Below are positions 6,585-7,451 of a stretch of 7,451 bases of DNA, in pieces (positions within the stretch are counted from its first letter, which is position 1; each line of letters begins with the position of its first letter). The position numbers were made by a program, and so were the translations under genes. The notes beneath the pieces are model-generated. The model worked only from the letters and a program-made list of their open reading frames with translations. It was not told the origin of the DNA and made no database searches. The DNA comes from Pseudomonadota bacterium (GTDB lineage: Bacteria; Myxococcota; Myxococcia; Myxococcales; Myxococcaceae), in contig JAFADT010000899.1 of NCBI GenBank assembly GCA_023424585.1, positions 1-7,451 on the forward strand, given 5' to 3'.

Positions 6585-7451
6585 TGAAGAGTTCCTGCAG
6601 CAGCTCCAACGCGGGAGCGAGCTGCTGGGCGCCGGCAAGGTCACCGAAGCAAAGAGCTTCCTGGAGCGCGCGCACCAGCTCCAGCCGCGCCACGAGAAGG
6701 CCCAGAACCTCCTGGGCCTGACGTATTTCAAGCTGGGCCTCTTCGACCGCGCGGCGGACCTGTACGAGATGCTCGTGCGGGATAACCCCGTGGACCCGAC
6801 GCTGCGCGTGAACCTGGGGCTCGTCTACCTGAAGACGAACGCGCTCCAGCGCGCGGCGCGCGAGTTCGAGACGGCCACCGACCTGGCCCCGGACCACAAG
6901 AAGGCCCACAACTACCTGGGACTGACCTTCGCCCAGATGGGCGAGTACGGCCGCGCGCGCGAGCACTTCCTCCTGTCCGGCAGCGACGCCATGGCGGAGA
7001 AGATGTCGCGCGCCATCGCCGGGGAGGGCTACAGCCGCCCGCCGCCCGCCGCCGCCCCTCCCCGCGAGACGGAGCCCCCGGCCGCACCGCCGCCCGCGCC
7101 CTCTTCCGGTGAGAGCGACTGGGGCGCCCAGTTCGGCCTGGACGAGGCGCCGCCCCGCCCGCCGCGCACCGCCGCCGCGCCACCGCCGCCTGCGGCGGCT
7201 CCGGACGACGAGCTGCGCTTCGCGGAGGACGAGGGCCCACCCGCGCCCACGGACGAGCACGCCTTCGCCCGCCGCACCGCGCCCCAGGTCCAGGAGGACG
7301 AGGACCCCAGCCTCGCCGCCACCGCGGACGCGGACGCCTCCGGGGCCGATGTCGAGGTCACCGACGAGCTGCCCCCACGCCCGTGTCGGAGGAGATCGAG
7401 GTGTCCGAGGAGCCGCCCGTCGTCGCGTCCGACGTGGAGTCGGCGCCCGGC
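6541..7451 (+). CDS. Tetratricopeptide-repeat protein, 3' end outside window, apparent frameshift near 7374
   Basis: A partial gene. Four TPR units are visible by eye: about 19-52, 53-86, 87-120 and 121-150, with the usual Leu-Gly-Leu-x-Tyr and Ala-x-x-x-Phe/Tyr pattern (LLGLTYFKLG, NLGLVYLKT, YLGLTFAQMG). After residue 163 comes a long Pro/Ala-rich, then Asp/Glu-rich disordered region with an isolated DWGAQFGLDEAP (193-204). TPRs are protein-binding scaffolds; no signal peptide is present, so it is probably cytoplasmic, and the partner is unknown. ATG 6541 overlaps the transglycosylase gene by 44 nt; in-frame GTG 6523, with GAGG at 6510-6513, is a possible alternative start, and no later start precedes the first TPR. 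Past the C5 run at 7372-7376 this frame becomes Arg/Ser/Cys-rich with A/T third positions, while the -1 frame gives TPVSEEIEVSEEPP, matching the preceding acidic style. One C is probably missing. Confidence 0.87.
   Translation, partial: MTTRTKGTREPGPADEEFLQQLQRGSELLGAGKVTEAKSFLERAHQLQPRHEKAQNLLGLTYFKLGLFDRAADLYEMLVRDNPVDPTLRVNLGLVYLKTNALQRAAREFETATDLAPDHKKAHNYLGLTFAQMGEYGRAREHFLLSGSDAMAEKMSRAIAGEGYSRPPPAAAPPRETEPPAAPPPAPSSGESDWGAQFGLDEAPPRPPRTAAAPPPPAAAPDDELRFAEDEGPPAPTDEHAFARRTAPQVQEDEDPSLAATADADASGADVEVTDELPPRPCRRRSRCPRSRPSSRPTWSRRP

Noticed and set aside
6584..6586. ATG overlapping the transglycosylase stop (TGATG) as start of the next gene
   Set aside because: It is in a different frame from the TPR repeats and gives a Ser/Cys-rich peptide with no TPR pattern.
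1..7451. CRISPR arrays, tRNA or rRNA genes, insertion sequences, phage or defence genes
   Set aside because: No direct-repeat/spacer pattern, cloverleaf, transposase or integrase motif, or defence-type domain was found; every frame of substance is assigned to a gene above.

Overview
The window reads as chromosomal DNA of a myxobacterium (Myxococcota, Myxococcus/Corallococcus/Archangium type). It is very GC-rich with nearly all third codon positions G or C, the genes are tightly packed, and the 5' end carries what looks like a bactofilin-PadC gene pair, a combination known from Myxococcus xanthus. No RNA gene, CRISPR array, insertion sequence, integrase or attachment site was seen.

Left part, + strand (1-2834): the proline-rich, lysine-ended tail of a probable bactofilin (BacP-like); a ParB/Srx-domain protein with a long acidic disordered N-terminus that looks like PadC, the CTP-binding adaptor linking ParA to bactofilin filaments; pyrE (orotate phosphoribosyltransferase), 3 bp downstream; and a small lipoprotein of unknown role whose GTG start overlaps the pyrE stop. 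The last three form a compact co-directional run. The bactofilin tail is 61 bp upstream and may belong to the same operon.

Middle part, - strand (2844-5806): reading leftward from the divergent region, nadB (L-aspartate oxidase, first step of de novo NAD synthesis), a rhomboid intramembrane serine protease and a LOG-family nucleotide phosphoribohydrolase. The gaps are 6 and 2 bp, so this is very probably one operon. It converges on the lipoprotein gene with only 9 bp between the stop codons.

Right part, + strand (5895-7451): a secreted lytic transglycosylase with an N-terminal DUF4124 domain, divergent from nadB across 88 bp, then a tetratricopeptide-repeat protein that overlaps it by 44 nt in another frame and runs off the window. 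Near the right edge the TPR reading frame appears broken by one missing C in a C5 run.

The window is mostly conserved housekeeping plus a known myxobacterial cytoskeleton/segregation module. The points most worth a second look are a six-residue motif (VPRVMG) shared by the bactofilin tail and the PadC-like protein, the ten-copy 21-bp repeat in the PadC-like linker, the frameshift at the 3' edge, and the nadB-rhomboid-LOG gene association.
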